From NCBI GenBank assembly GCA_015234525.1, contig JADGMX010000007.1, forward strand, positions 142,366-206,365: 64,000 bases of DNA, read 5' to 3'. This document shows, one piece after another, positions 24,447-32,762 of the stretch (positions are counted from its first letter, which is position 1; every line of letters starts with the position of its first letter). The notes under the pieces are model-generated. The model saw only the letters and a program-made list of their open reading frames with translations. It was not told the origin of the DNA and made no database searches. The position numbers and the translations under genes were made by a program. The DNA comes from Flavobacterium sp. (GTDB taxonomy: Bacteria > Bacteroidota > Bacteroidia > Flavobacteriales > Flavobacteriaceae).

Positions 24447-25379
24447 CTACATATTTTTTAGATTGATGATTTCCTGCTCGGTGAGGAACCTCCAATTTCC
24501 GCGTGGGAGATTTTTCTTGGTCAATCCCGCAAAAGAAACGCGATCGATTTTAAGTGCGTTGTAACTGAAACTTTCAAAAATTGCACGAACAACTTTAACG
24601 TTGGCGGTTCGCAATTTCAATCCGATTTCGGTTTTTGGTTCGCCATCGATATAGCTGATCTCGTCGATGAAAAGTCGGTGGCCATCAAGAGTTACTCCCG
24701 ATGCAATCTTTTCAAGATCTTCGAACTTTAGGTTTTTATCAAGCGACACATGATAGATTTTCGTCGACTTCTGGTTTGGAAGACTAAACTTGCGGATCAT
24801 ATCGGTGTCGTTTGTAAACAACAAAAGTCCGGTTGTATTTTTGTCCATCCGACCGACGGCTTGAATTTTCCCGTTGGTAGCGCCACGAACAAGTTCCATC
24901 ACATTTCTATGATCGTTTTCTTCATCAGCCGATGTGGTGAAATTTTTAGGTTTATTTAAAAGGATGTACTCTTTCTTTTCCGGTGTCAGAACCGATCCGT
25001 CAAAATTGACAACATCTCCGGGTTGAACTTTGTATCCCATTTCGGTTACGGGAACACCGTTAACTTTTACGTTACCCGACTGAATGTAAATATCTGCATC
25101 ACGACGCGAGCAAACGCCGGAATTCGCGATGTACTTGTTTAAACGGATTTCATCCGGATTGGATTTGGGTGCTTTTGGAGCTTGGTTTGGTTTTTTAGCT
25201 GGTCGGCCTGAAACCGGTTTGTCTGCTGGTGCTTTGTCTTTTTTCGGGCCTTGTGCTCGTTTTGGCATTGGTGGCTTCGAACCGCTGCGGTCGCTTCCGC
25301 CACGGGTTGGTTTGGCTGAAGATGGCCTTCCGCTGGTTGAGCGTGTTCCGCCTCTTTTATTGTTGCCTTCCTTGTTCAT
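24447..25379 (-). CDS. rRNA pseudouridine synthase (RsuA/RluB family)
   Basis: A 310-residue protein. The first 75 or so residues are a basic, Pro/Lys/Arg/Gly-rich disordered arm. An S4 RNA-binding domain follows (IRLNKYIANSGVCSRRDADI ... VKVNGVPVTEMGYKVQPGDVV, residues about 80-135). The catalytic domain has the family motif QAVGRMDKNTTGLLLFTND near 178-196, where the Asp in GRMD is the catalytic residue, and ends with SFAGLTKKNLPRGNWRFLTEQE, typical of RluB/RsuA. It modifies a uridine in 16S or 23S rRNA; which one cannot be decided here. Basic N-terminal arms are common in Bacteroidota homologs. A TATCTTTG element lies at 25396-25403. Confidence 0.9.
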   Translation of the reverse strand: MNKEGNNKRGGTRSTSGRPSSAKPTRGGSDRSGSKPPMPKRAQGPKKDKAPADKPVSGRPAKKPNQAPKAPKSNPDEIRLNKYIANSGVCSRRDADIYIQSGNVKVNGVPVTEMGYKVQPGDVVNFDGSVLTPEKKEYILLNKPKNFTTSADEENDHRNVMELVRGATNGKIQAVGRMDKNTTGLLLFTNDTDMIRKFSLPNQKSTKIYHVSLDKNLKFEDLEKIASGVTLDGHRLFIDEISYIDGEPKTEIGLKLRTANVKVVRAIFESFSYNALKIDRVSFAGLTKKNLPRGNWRFLTEQEIINLKNM

Positions 25380-25425
25380 TTCTCTCTATTTTGCGCAAAG
25401 ATAGACAATTGGACCGGATATGCCC

Positions 25426-25535
25426 TAGCCCGGGTTGCGCCGATATCCTTTGCGAGGTTTGAAAAATATCTTGGCGACCAACTCGCATCACAACCGAACA
25501 AAGATAAAGGCAAAGACCGGAAATAGCTCCTGAAA
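25426..25535 (+). repeat. Dispersed multi-hairpin repeat, type A, diverged (copy 6)
   Basis: TAGCCCGGGTTGCGCCGATATCC at the left and AAAGATAAAGGCAAAGACCGG AAATAGCTCCTGAAA at the right frame a longer apex with CAACTCGC/GCGAGGTTTG-type arms. The AATAGCTCCTGAAA tail is shared with copy 7. It ends three bases before the UbiA stop codon. Confidence 0.75.
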
Positions 25536-25537
25536 AA

Positions 25538-26458
25538 TCAGACAGGAAGCATGTTTCTACCGTGAATCAATACCGATGGATCGATGAGTATAATGCTGAA
25601 AACGCCTGCGACAATTAATAATTTGAGGGTGTTGTGAAGCAGTAAATATTGCGTTTTTTTTGTTGATGGCCAGAGTTTTACTACTAAAAATATCAGGAAA
25701 ATCATACAAATGTAAAAGTAGATGTCCATATAACCGACGTAGTAAATTTCGATTAAGATGTAGATTGGGATGAGGGTGAGTGCGGTAAGGCTTGTGATGA
25801 TGATTTTTGAGGTTTTTTCGCCGTAAACAACCGGAATTGTTTGATAATTTGCCGCAAAATCGCCGGTTAAATTTTCGAGATCTTTGATCATTTCGCGAAT
25901 CATGAGGAGTAAAAACAGGAAAATGGCGTGCGAAAAGATGATTCCGATTTCAGTTTCGCCGAGATTTTCAAATTGTTCACGTTTGGTGTAGTAAAGCAAA
26001 ATTCCGAAAAACGGCAGGATGGCGAGAATAGCGGCGGTGATGTTGCCGATAATTGGGTACTTTTTGAGTTTATGCGAGTAAAACCAGATGGCGAAAATAT
26101 AAACTGAATAGAAAAGTGCGACGCGCCAGGAAACGAAAAGCGCCAGGATTACGATCAGAAAATTCAGCGAGAAGTAAACGTAGAGTTTTGTTTTTTGACT
26201 TACCAATCGGTCGAGCATTGATTTTCGCGGCCGATTGATAAGATCTTTTTCTGAGTCGTAAAAATTATTGATGATATAACCCGATGCGATCGACAGACTT
26301 GAGGCGAGAACCAGCACAAGTATGTTGGGGTCGAGGATAACTTCGAGTGCGCGAATGTGTTTTGGCGACAGAATAAAAATTGCTGCCAGATATTGCGCAA
26401 GTGCGATTACGGGAATGTTGTAGCCTCTAACAACCGAGAACAAACTGATAATTTTCAT
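25538..26458 (-). CDS. UbiA-family prenyltransferase (geranylgeranylglycerol-phosphate type)
   Basis: A 306-residue integral membrane prenyltransferase with about eight or nine helices. The two Mg-diphosphate motifs are present: IINNFYDSEKDLINRP near residues 62-77 (N-x3-D-x3-D) and MIKDLENLTGDFAANYQT near 185-200. Bacteroidota members of this subgroup are annotated as geranylgeranylglycerol-phosphate geranylgeranyltransferase. The neighbours upstream in the same direction are mevalonate kinase and diphosphomevalonate decarboxylase, so it uses the isoprenoid supply made by that operon. The exact acceptor is not proved. I start at ATG 26458 (MKIISLFSVVRGYN). Confidence 0.85.
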   Translation of the reverse strand: MKIISLFSVVRGYNIPVIALAQYLAAIFILSPKHIRALEVILDPNILVLVLASSLSIASGYIINNFYDSEKDLINRPRKSMLDRLVSQKTKLYVYFSLNFLIVILALFVSWRVALFYSVYIFAIWFYSHKLKKYPIIGNITAAILAILPFFGILLYYTKREQFENLGETEIGIIFSHAIFLFLLLMIREMIKDLENLTGDFAANYQTIPVVYGEKTSKIIITSLTALTLIPIYILIEIYYVGYMDIYFYICMIFLIFLVVKLWPSTKKTQYLLLHNTLKLLIVAGVFSIILIDPSVLIHGRNMLPV

Positions 26459-26575
26459 TATGCGAAGTTTGTCTTGTCGGCGCATTGTAGCTTAAGGGTT
26501 AAGGGTTGATGATAATAGGAGCTGCGGGCGTATTTATAGACGCTTGGAAATTTTAAAAACACGAAAGGAGTTAGC

Positions 26576-27505
26576 TTAGAACTGATAAACCACTTCTAAC
26601 TTATAGTCTTTCAATGAATCTTTCGCCTTGTCAAGGTCTTCGGTAAAACCAAGGATGTAACCGCCACCACCTGATCCGCAAAGTTTCAGATAGTAATCGC
26701 CGCTGTCTAGACCTTTTTGCCAGATTCCGTGGAATTGCTCCGGAATCATTGGTTTAAAGTTATTGAGCACCACCTTTGAAAGTTTTTTGGTGTTTGAAAA
26801 CAGCGATTTGAGGTCGCCGCCAAGAAAGTTTTCAACGCAGGCGTCGGTATATTTTACGAATTCGTTTTTGAGCATTTTTCTAAAACCGACGTCTTTCAGG
26901 TTTTCCATGAAGATATTGACCATTGGAGCCGTTTCACCCACAATTCCACTATCAATCAAAAAGACAGCACCTTTTCCGTCGACGCTTTGTGATGGAATTC
27001 CGGTTGCTTCGATATTGTCCTGCGAATTAATTAAAATCGGAATGCTCAAATAACTGTTAAGCGGATCAAGTCCTGAACTTTTGCCGTGGAAAAACGATTC
27101 CATTGCGCCAAAAATTGCTTTTAGCTGAACCAGTTTTTCGCGAGTCAGATTTTCTAAAACTGTAATTTTTTCGTGTGCGTATTTGTCGTAAATCGCGGCA
27201 ACCAAAGCGCCGCTGCTGCCAACACCGTAGCCTTGCGGAATGCTTGAATCGAAGTACATTCCGTTTTCAAGATCGCGGTTCATCGATTCAAAATCGAATG
27301 ATACAAGTGAGTTGTCCAAGCTTTGTAAATGCTGAGCAAAACGTTTTAACGATGAATTAGATTTTAGAGCTTCGTCAGACGAATTGCCGTCTGATTTCAG
27401 CGCGCCTTTATAAAAATTGTAAGGGATCGAAAGACCTTTAGAATCTTTGATGATTCCGTATTCGCCGAACAATAAAATTTTTGAGTAAAATAGCGGTCCT
27501 TTCAT
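26576..27505 (-). CDS. Mevalonate kinase (divergent flavobacterial GHMP kinase)
   Basis: A 309-residue GHMP kinase. It begins YSKILLFGEYGI, has the ATP-binding loop IPQGYGVGSSGALVAAIYDK near residues 88-107, a substrate-side segment KSSGLDPLNSYLSIP near 142, and the C-terminal KLCGSGGGGYILGF motif near 272. These are the three GHMP motifs. Its position directly after diphosphomevalonate decarboxylase and beside a prenyltransferase supports mevalonate kinase, although it is distant from classical MvaK1. I recall published work on Flavobacterium johnsoniae showing that its mevalonate pathway uses such distantly related kinases. A GHMP kinase acting on another mevalonate-pathway step is the alternative. 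Confidence 0.82.
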   Translation of the reverse strand: MKGPLFYSKILLFGEYGIIKDSKGLSIPYNFYKGALKSDGNSSDEALKSNSSLKRFAQHLQSLDNSLVSFDFESMNRDLENGMYFDSSIPQGYGVGSSGALVAAIYDKYAHEKITVLENLTREKLVQLKAIFGAMESFFHGKSSGLDPLNSYLSIPILINSQDNIEATGIPSQSVDGKGAVFLIDSGIVGETAPMVNIFMENLKDVGFRKMLKNEFVKYTDACVENFLGGDLKSLFSNTKKLSKVVLNNFKPMIPEQFHGIWQKGLDSGDYYLKLCGSGGGGYILGFTEDLDKAKDSLKDYKLEVVYQF

Positions 27506-27516
27506 ACGTTTTGGTG

Positions 27517-28617
27517 TTAACTATTTGAAGCCAGTTGCTTTGCGCCGGTACCGACTTCATCACAAATGTACTGGTTTGATTGACAATAGGCAACTAATTC
27601 AGCCTTAATAAATTCGAGTGCTTTTTCTTTGTGACTTTCCGGATATAAAACGTGAACATTGGCGCCGGCATCAAGAGTAAAACAGATCGGAACGCCGGTT
27701 TTATTTCTAAAGTTCCATATTTTGTTGATGATCTCAAGCGTATTTGGTTTCATCAGGATGAAATAGGGTTTTGAAGTCATCATCATCGAGTGAAGTGTAA
27801 GCGCCTCGCTTTCGACAATTTCAATGAATTTCTGCAGATCGCCCGATTCAAAAACCGATTTCAGCTCAGAAAGATTGGCATGTGCCTGAGAAAATCGCTG
27901 TTCAGCAAACGGATGACCATTCATGAGCCCGTGGCCAAGTGAACTTGAGACTTGTTTTTCACCTTTATCGACCAAGAGAATTGTATCTTGGAAATTCTCA
28001 AAAATCTCGTGAACTTTTCCGTCGAACGTCACTCCGTACAAATCGCTACTTTCTGAAATTCCCTGATGTTTTCCCCACACGACCATTTTCCCGTCGATGC
28101 TTCGACATGCGCTGCCTGAACCGATTCTGGCCAGAAATGATGCTTTTTGAAAGAAATATTCATCGGCCATTTCGGGATTCAGCAACTTTTCGATGCTCAT
28201 CAGGTTCATGGCAAGTGCCGCCATTCCGCTTGCTGAAGATGCAATTCCGGAACTATGCGGAAAGGTATTTTGCGTATCAATTGTTAAATGTAACTGATTG
28301 ATAAACGGAATATAGGGTGAAGCGTTATCGAGGAATTTTTGAATCTTCGGCTTAAAATCTTCTTTCGGCGAACCTTCGAAAAACAAATCAAATGAAAATT
28401 TATCCTGCGATCTTGATTCGAACGCCACCGAAGTGATAGTCTTGCAATTGTTTAACGTAAAACTAATCGACGGATTAGCCGGCAATTGCTGGCCGTGTTT
28501 TCCCCAATATTTCACGAGAGCAATGTTACTCGGAGCGCTCCATGTAAAAGCTCCACTGTTGAGGGTAGCTGAAGATCCGTTAAACAAAAAGTCAGATTCG
28601 GTTTTGGCATTGTTCAT
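27517..28617 (-). CDS. mvaD: Diphosphomevalonate decarboxylase
   Basis: A 366-residue GHMP-fold decarboxylase. APSNIALVKYWGKHGQQLP near residue 30 is the family signature, followed by HSSGIASSASGMAALAM near 140 (ATP loop), RIGSGSACRSIDG near 180 and a C-terminal FTLDAGANVHVLYPE, which contains the catalytic Asp (LDAGAN). It converts mevalonate 5-diphosphate to isopentenyl diphosphate. It is the first gene of the operon with mevalonate kinase (11-base gap) and UbiA. The start is ATG 28617; an upstream Met at 28644 lies inside or before the promoter and is excluded. The predicted transcript begins at about 28618, so it is leaderless. Confidence 0.92.
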   Translation of the reverse strand: MNNAKTESDFLFNGSSATLNSGAFTWSAPSNIALVKYWGKHGQQLPANPSISFTLNNCKTITSVAFESRSQDKFSFDLFFEGSPKEDFKPKIQKFLDNASPYIPFINQLHLTIDTQNTFPHSSGIASSASGMAALAMNLMSIEKLLNPEMADEYFFQKASFLARIGSGSACRSIDGKMVVWGKHQGISESSDLYGVTFDGKVHEIFENFQDTILLVDKGEKQVSSSLGHGLMNGHPFAEQRFSQAHANLSELKSVFESGDLQKFIEIVESEALTLHSMMMTSKPYFILMKPNTLEIINKIWNFRNKTGVPICFTLDAGANVHVLYPESHKEKALEFIKAELVAYCQSNQYICDEVGTGAKQLASNS

Positions 28618-28621
28618 TTTG

Positions 28622-28651
28622 CAAAGATAATTATAACGCGACATTTAACAA
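28622..28651 (-). promoter_or_regulatory. Promoter of the mevalonate operon (leaderless)
   Basis: Minus strand TTG (28649-28651), 19 bases, TATCTTTG (28622-28629). The last G is five bases before the ATG at 28617. A divergent TAAATTTG element for tspO lies at 28676-28683. Confidence 0.6.
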
Positions 28652-28699
28652 TCTGTCTGCTATCCAATAAATTCCTAAATTTGAGTAAAAACCAAACTT

Positions 28700-29176
28700 A
28701 TGAGTAAACTAATGAAAATTTTAATTCTGGTAGCGGTTTGTCTTGCTGTCGGATATTTGAGTTCGGAAGCCACGCAATCCGGAGTTGACAGTTGGTATCC
28801 GACACTTGAAAAGCCAATTTTTAATCCGCCATCGTGGGTGTTTGGTCCGGTTTGGACGGCACTTTACATAATGATGGGTGTTGCGGGCGGACTTGTTTGG
28901 AGTCGGATTGATGTTGAACGCGATCTGGTTCGTAAAGGCATGATATTTTTTATCATCCAATTGGCGCTGAACATGATGTGGTCGTTTTTGTTTTTCAAAT
29001 TCCACAATCTGTTGTTGGCGCTAATCGAAATCATCATTCTTTGGTTTATGATTTTCGAAACGTATGTCGTATTTAAGCGAGTCGATAAAATTGCGGGCTA
29101 TTTGCTTATTCCGTACCTGGCTTGGGTGGCATTTGCGACAGTATTAAACGGATCGCTTTGGTGGTTAAACCGATAA
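28700..29176 (+). CDS. TspO/MBR family protein
   Basis: A 158-residue membrane protein with five helices. The TspO signature is complete: WYPTLEKPIFNPPSWVFGPVWTALYIMMG at residues about 32-60, GMIFFIIQLALNMMWSFLFF near 93-112 and WVAFATVLNGSLWWLNR at the end, including the Trp and Asn residues that line the porphyrin/cholesterol pocket. TspO proteins bind tetrapyrroles and may degrade them under light or stress. The gene is divergent from the mevalonate operon, sharing an 82-base intergenic region, and has its own terminator. Confidence 0.95.
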   Translation: MSKLMKILILVAVCLAVGYLSSEATQSGVDSWYPTLEKPIFNPPSWVFGPVWTALYIMMGVAGGLVWSRIDVERDLVRKGMIFFIIQLALNMMWSFLFFKFHNLLLALIEIIILWFMIFETYVVFKRVDKIAGYLLIPYLAWVAFATVLNGSLWWLNR

Positions 29177-29180
29177 TGAG

Positions 29181-29211
29181 AAACTCCCGCTTTAATTGGC
29201 GGGGTTTTTTT
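29181..29211 (+). terminator. Hairpin terminator after tspO
   Basis: CCCGC/GCGGG core flanked by AACT/GGTT with an AT-rich loop, followed by seven T. Confidence 0.75.
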
Positions 29212-29233
29212 GCATTTGTATGTTGCGACTTCC

Positions 29234-30442
29234 TTACAATGCCGAGCCAACAATATGGCCACTCGTCCAGGCATTTTGAAAATTAAAGCCACCGGTAATC
29301 GCATCGATATTTACGATTTCACCGGCAAAATAAAGCGTTTCGTGAAGTTTGCTTTCAAACGTTTTAAAATTGATTTCTTTCAGGTCAATTCCGCCCGCAG
29401 TTACAAATTCCTCTTTAAAAGTGCTTTTACCGTTGATCTCAAATTGCGATGCCGTAAGCTGATTTGCCAAATTTTGCAATTGAATTTTGGTAAGATCTGC
29501 CCATTTCGTATCGGTATCGATTCCTGATGCCGAAACCAGACTTTCCCACAGTCGGTTAGGAAGTTCAAAATGAATTCGCTTTGAAACTAATTTTTTCGCA
29601 GCTGATTGTTTCAAATCGCGGAGTTCACTTTCGATATCTGATGTCGAAAAATCCGGGAGCCAATTCACCACAACCGTAAATTGATACTTTTTCTCGTTAA
29701 GAATGCGCGCGCCCCAAGCTGATAGTTTTAAAATCGCGGGTCCGCTCATTCCCCAATGCGTAATTAACAGCGGTCCGTGCGCCTCAAGTTTGGTGTTTTT
29801 CACCTCGACATTTGCCATTGTTGCCACGCCGGGTAAATTTGAAATTCGCTTGTCTTTAGTATTAAAGGTAAAAAGAGACGGAACCGGTGAGATGATCGCA
29901 TGACCTTTTTCTTGAAGCATTTCCCAGATTTTTGTGCTGCTTCCAGTAGCCATAACTAGTTTTGACGAAGAATAACTTTCGTTCTGAGTGTCGATTTTCC
30001 AAACATCTTCGCTTCTAAAAATCGTTTGTACGCTTTTGCCGGTAAGCACTTCAACGCCTAGTTTTTTTGCCGTTTCCGTAAAACAGTCAATGATTGTTTG
30101 CGAGGAATCAGTCACTGGAAACATTCGGCCATCGTCTTCAATTTTTAACTCAACGCCATGTCGGTCGAACCATTCAATTGTATCGCCGGAACTAAACGTA
30201 TGAAACGGTCCACGCAATTCTTTTTCGCCACGAGGATAAAATTTAACGAGGTCATTCGGTACAAAACACGCGTGCGTCACATTGCATCGGCCACCGCCTG
30301 AAATTCGCACTTTTCCCAAAACATCTTTGCCACGTTCGAGGATCGCAATTTTATAAGACGGATTTTTCTCGGCAGCAACAAGCGCGGTAAAAAATCCGGC
30401 CGCACCACCGCCAACCACAATCACATCATAAAAATTTTTCAT
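29234..30442 (-). CDS. BaiN/HI0933-like FAD-dependent oxidoreductase
   Basis: A 402-residue flavoprotein. The N-terminus DVIVVGGGAAGFFTALVAAE is the FAD Rossmann motif, followed by GKVRISGGGRCNVTH near 42-56, the hallmark of the HI0933/BaiN (YtfG/YhiN-like) family. SSKLVMATGSSTKIW lies near 160, a second substrate domain occupies about 200-330, and the final LYFAGEIVNIDAITGGFNFQNAWTSG completes the flavin site. Most members are uncharacterised; one gut homolog has a proposed bile-acid role that does not apply here. It overlaps the GDPD gene by four bases and forms the last gene of the leftward maltose operon, though no functional link is apparent. Confidence 0.88.
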   Translation of the reverse strand: MKNFYDVIVVGGGAAGFFTALVAAEKNPSYKIAILERGKDVLGKVRISGGGRCNVTHACFVPNDLVKFYPRGEKELRGPFHTFSSGDTIEWFDRHGVELKIEDDGRMFPVTDSSQTIIDCFTETAKKLGVEVLTGKSVQTIFRSEDVWKIDTQNESYSSSKLVMATGSSTKIWEMLQEKGHAIISPVPSLFTFNTKDKRISNLPGVATMANVEVKNTKLEAHGPLLITHWGMSGPAILKLSAWGARILNEKKYQFTVVVNWLPDFSTSDIESELRDLKQSAAKKLVSKRIHFELPNRLWESLVSASGIDTDTKWADLTKIQLQNLANQLTASQFEINGKSTFKEEFVTAGGIDLKEINFKTFESKLHETLYFAGEIVNIDAITGGFNFQNAWTSGHIVGSAL

Positions 30443-31107
30443 ATTCGCTCGGGATAATCGCTGATAATTCCAGTTACGTTCAAACTTTTCACAAAGGTAA
30501 TATCTTGCGGCTCATTCACCGTCCACGCGAAAATTTTTAGACCTTGACGCGTCATGTGACCGACATTTTCAACATTAAGAAGGTGAAAATAAGGATGAAC
30601 TGCCTCGGCTTTTAAAAATGTGGCAAAGTTGATTGCGAGTTCAATATTGGTCGAGGTAAGTACGCCAATCGGAATTTTAGCATCAGCCGATCTCACTTTT
30701 TGCAGCATTTCCCAATTAAACGATGACACTAAAAAATCTGAATATGTCCACGACTTTCGACTGATAAACTCAGAAATAAGTTCAACTACAGGTTCGGCTG
30801 AATCATCTGATTTGAGTTCGATATTTACCAAACACCGACGGTTTACAAGGTCGAGCACGTTTCTTAGCGTCGGAATTCCGCTTACGCAAATGATACTCAG
30901 TTCAGCAGAATCTTTGTCGGCTACGTTTCCGCAAACTTCCATCGTCCTGTTGAGCGTGGCATCATGGATGACAAACGGAATGCGGTCTTTGCTGCAATGA
31001 ATGTCGAGTTCGATCCCGTGGCAACCAAGTTCAATCGCTTTTTCAAACGATTCTAACGTGTTTTCAGGGCAATGACCTTTAGCGCCACGATGACCGATAC
31101 GAAGCAT
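30439..31107 (-). CDS. Glycerophosphodiester phosphodiesterase family protein
   Basis: A 222-residue protein, near the short end of the GDPD range, without a signal peptide. It has the catalytic/metal motifs IGHRGAKGHCPENTLESFEKA (residues 4-24), GIELDIHCSKDRIPFVIHDATLNRT near 35-60 (Glu, Asp and His ligands), LVNIELKSD near 92, and the terminal FAWTVNEPQDI. It releases glycerol 3-phosphate from phospholipid headgroup diesters in the cytosol. Its ATG overlaps the stop of the upstream GH13 gene by one base (TAATG) and its end overlaps the BaiN-like gene, so both are translationally coupled to the maltose operon. Confidence 0.9.
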   Translation of the reverse strand: MLRIGHRGAKGHCPENTLESFEKAIELGCHGIELDIHCSKDRIPFVIHDATLNRTMEVCGNVADKDSAELSIICVSGIPTLRNVLDLVNRRCLVNIELKSDDSAEPVVELISEFISRKSWTYSDFLVSSFNWEMLQKVRSADAKIPIGVLTSTNIELAINFATFLKAEAVHPYFHLLNVENVGHMTRQGLKIFAWTVNEPQDITFVKSLNVTGIISDYPERI

Positions 31108-32762
31108 TATTTAATTTCGAGTAACACGATATCGAATGGCGAGTCGATTGCGACTTTCCCTTTGCTGACAATCGCATCTTTTCCTGAATAGGCATCCTGA
31201 AGCCAGGTTCCATTCGGGAAAAGCGACGATACGTCGATAATTTTTCGGCCTTTTGGCATGTCGAGTCCAACGACCACGCGGTCAAGATATTTTCCGTTTA
31301 CATAACCGCGACTAAACGTATACGGTTTTGAGCTGATTTGTTTGTGAACTCCAGCCCCAATCGCTGGATGCTTTTTCCGAAACTGACCTAATTTCTGCCA
31401 ATGTAGCAAAATGTCTTTGGTGGGTTGGTGCGACTCAATATCGCTCCAATTCATGAACGATCTCAGATGTGCATCGCCATTTGCGCCCGGAACACTCAAT
31501 TTTCTTCCTGATTCATCGCCGTAATAAATTTGTGCAATTCCCGGTGATAGCAATAATTTATTGGCGCTTTCAATGCTTTTTGTTCGGTTTGCGTCGAACG
31601 GATCGCCGTCGTCATGAGACGAAATGTAGTTCACAACACTATTTCCGTCGAGAATGGTATTGAGCAAGTCCGAGTATCTCGAAAACACCGCCTCATAACT
31701 ATCTTTGGCATTGTGTTTAAACTCGAAGTTGATCATACTGTCGAAACCATTTGCAAAATAGTCAACTTGCTTATCACCAAAATCGAATGATCGGCCGCTG
31801 CTGATGTTGTAATTGTAAACTTCGGCAACAGTATAGAATTTATTATCGTCCAAAACTTTAGAAGGATTTGCGAGTTTCCATTGCTCAAAAGCGTAATCAC
31901 ACTCGGCTCTGAATTCGGCCCAAACTTCTTCGCCCGTATGTTTTACCGTATCGGCGCGATAGCCGTCAATTCCGTGATCGGTGATATAATCGGTAAGCCA
32001 TTTCATAATGTAAAATCGCGGTGCGCGCGGATAGCCGGTGCGTTTAAAAAACGCATCAAGTTCTTTTACTTCTTGTTCGTATCGTCCTTCGGCTTTCCAT
32101 TTTGCCACTAAATGAGACGGCAATTCGACGGCAGCATCGCTTTCGGATTTAATATCCGGCAAGTTTTTAACAAGCGTACACTCGGTTGTGTTCTGAAAGT
32201 TTGAATATTCGCAAGTTGGTTCGGTTCTGACCCATTCGGTCGGCCAAACCGGATCTTTCTGAGTTACAGGTCCGGTGTGATTGATGACAGCGTCGAGGAT
32301 GATTCTAATGCCACGTGCATGAGCTTTATCGACCAGGTTCTGCAAATCTTTTTTAGTTCCGAAATTCGGGTCAAGCGACGTCCAGTCTTTTGTCCAATAC
32401 CCGTGAAAGCCGAAAGAAAGTCCGGTTCCTTCATCAACCGAACCGTGAATTTGCTCAACAACCGGCGTGATCCAGATGGCGTTGATTCCGAGACGATCAA
32501 AATAACCTTCATCGATCTTCATGATAATACCTTTGATATCGCCACCTTGAAAACCGCGCATGACGGCTGGAGTTTCAGTTCTTCCAAAGTTTACATCCGA
32601 GGATCGGTCGCCGTTATGAAAGCGATCGGTAAGCAAGAAGTAAATGCTGGCCGCTTCCCAAACAAACGGAGTCTCAGTTTTGCTTTTTGGCTGGCTTGGC
32701 TGAGCGTTCATCGTGCTAAATAACAATGATGCCGCCGCTGTTAAAAATAGTTTCTTGTTCAT
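31107..32762 (-). CDS. Periplasmic GH13 alpha-amylase (MalS-like)
   Basis: A 551-residue GH13 enzyme with a signal peptide (MNKKLFLTAAASLLFSTMNA). The barrel motifs are ILDAVINHTG, GIDGYRADTVKHTG (nucleophile Asp), FYTVAEVYNYN (acid/base Glu) and YISSHDDGDPFD (transition-state Asp). The inserted domain after strand 3, with two cysteines in EPTCEYSNFQNTTECT, and the EVWAEFRAECDYAF segment are typical of MalS-type amylases of subfamily GH13_19, which release maltohexaose or smaller products from maltodextrins in the periplasm. A C-terminal beta domain ends the protein. It overlaps the GH31 stop by one base and is coupled to the GDPD gene after it. Confidence 0.9.
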   Translation of the reverse strand: MNKKLFLTAAASLLFSTMNAQPSQPKSKTETPFVWEAASIYFLLTDRFHNGDRSSDVNFGRTETPAVMRGFQGGDIKGIIMKIDEGYFDRLGINAIWITPVVEQIHGSVDEGTGLSFGFHGYWTKDWTSLDPNFGTKKDLQNLVDKAHARGIRIILDAVINHTGPVTQKDPVWPTEWVRTEPTCEYSNFQNTTECTLVKNLPDIKSESDAAVELPSHLVAKWKAEGRYEQEVKELDAFFKRTGYPRAPRFYIMKWLTDYITDHGIDGYRADTVKHTGEEVWAEFRAECDYAFEQWKLANPSKVLDDNKFYTVAEVYNYNISSGRSFDFGDKQVDYFANGFDSMINFEFKHNAKDSYEAVFSRYSDLLNTILDGNSVVNYISSHDDGDPFDANRTKSIESANKLLLSPGIAQIYYGDESGRKLSVPGANGDAHLRSFMNWSDIESHQPTKDILLHWQKLGQFRKKHPAIGAGVHKQISSKPYTFSRGYVNGKYLDRVVVGLDMPKGRKIIDVSSLFPNGTWLQDAYSGKDAIVSKGKVAIDSPFDIVLLEIK

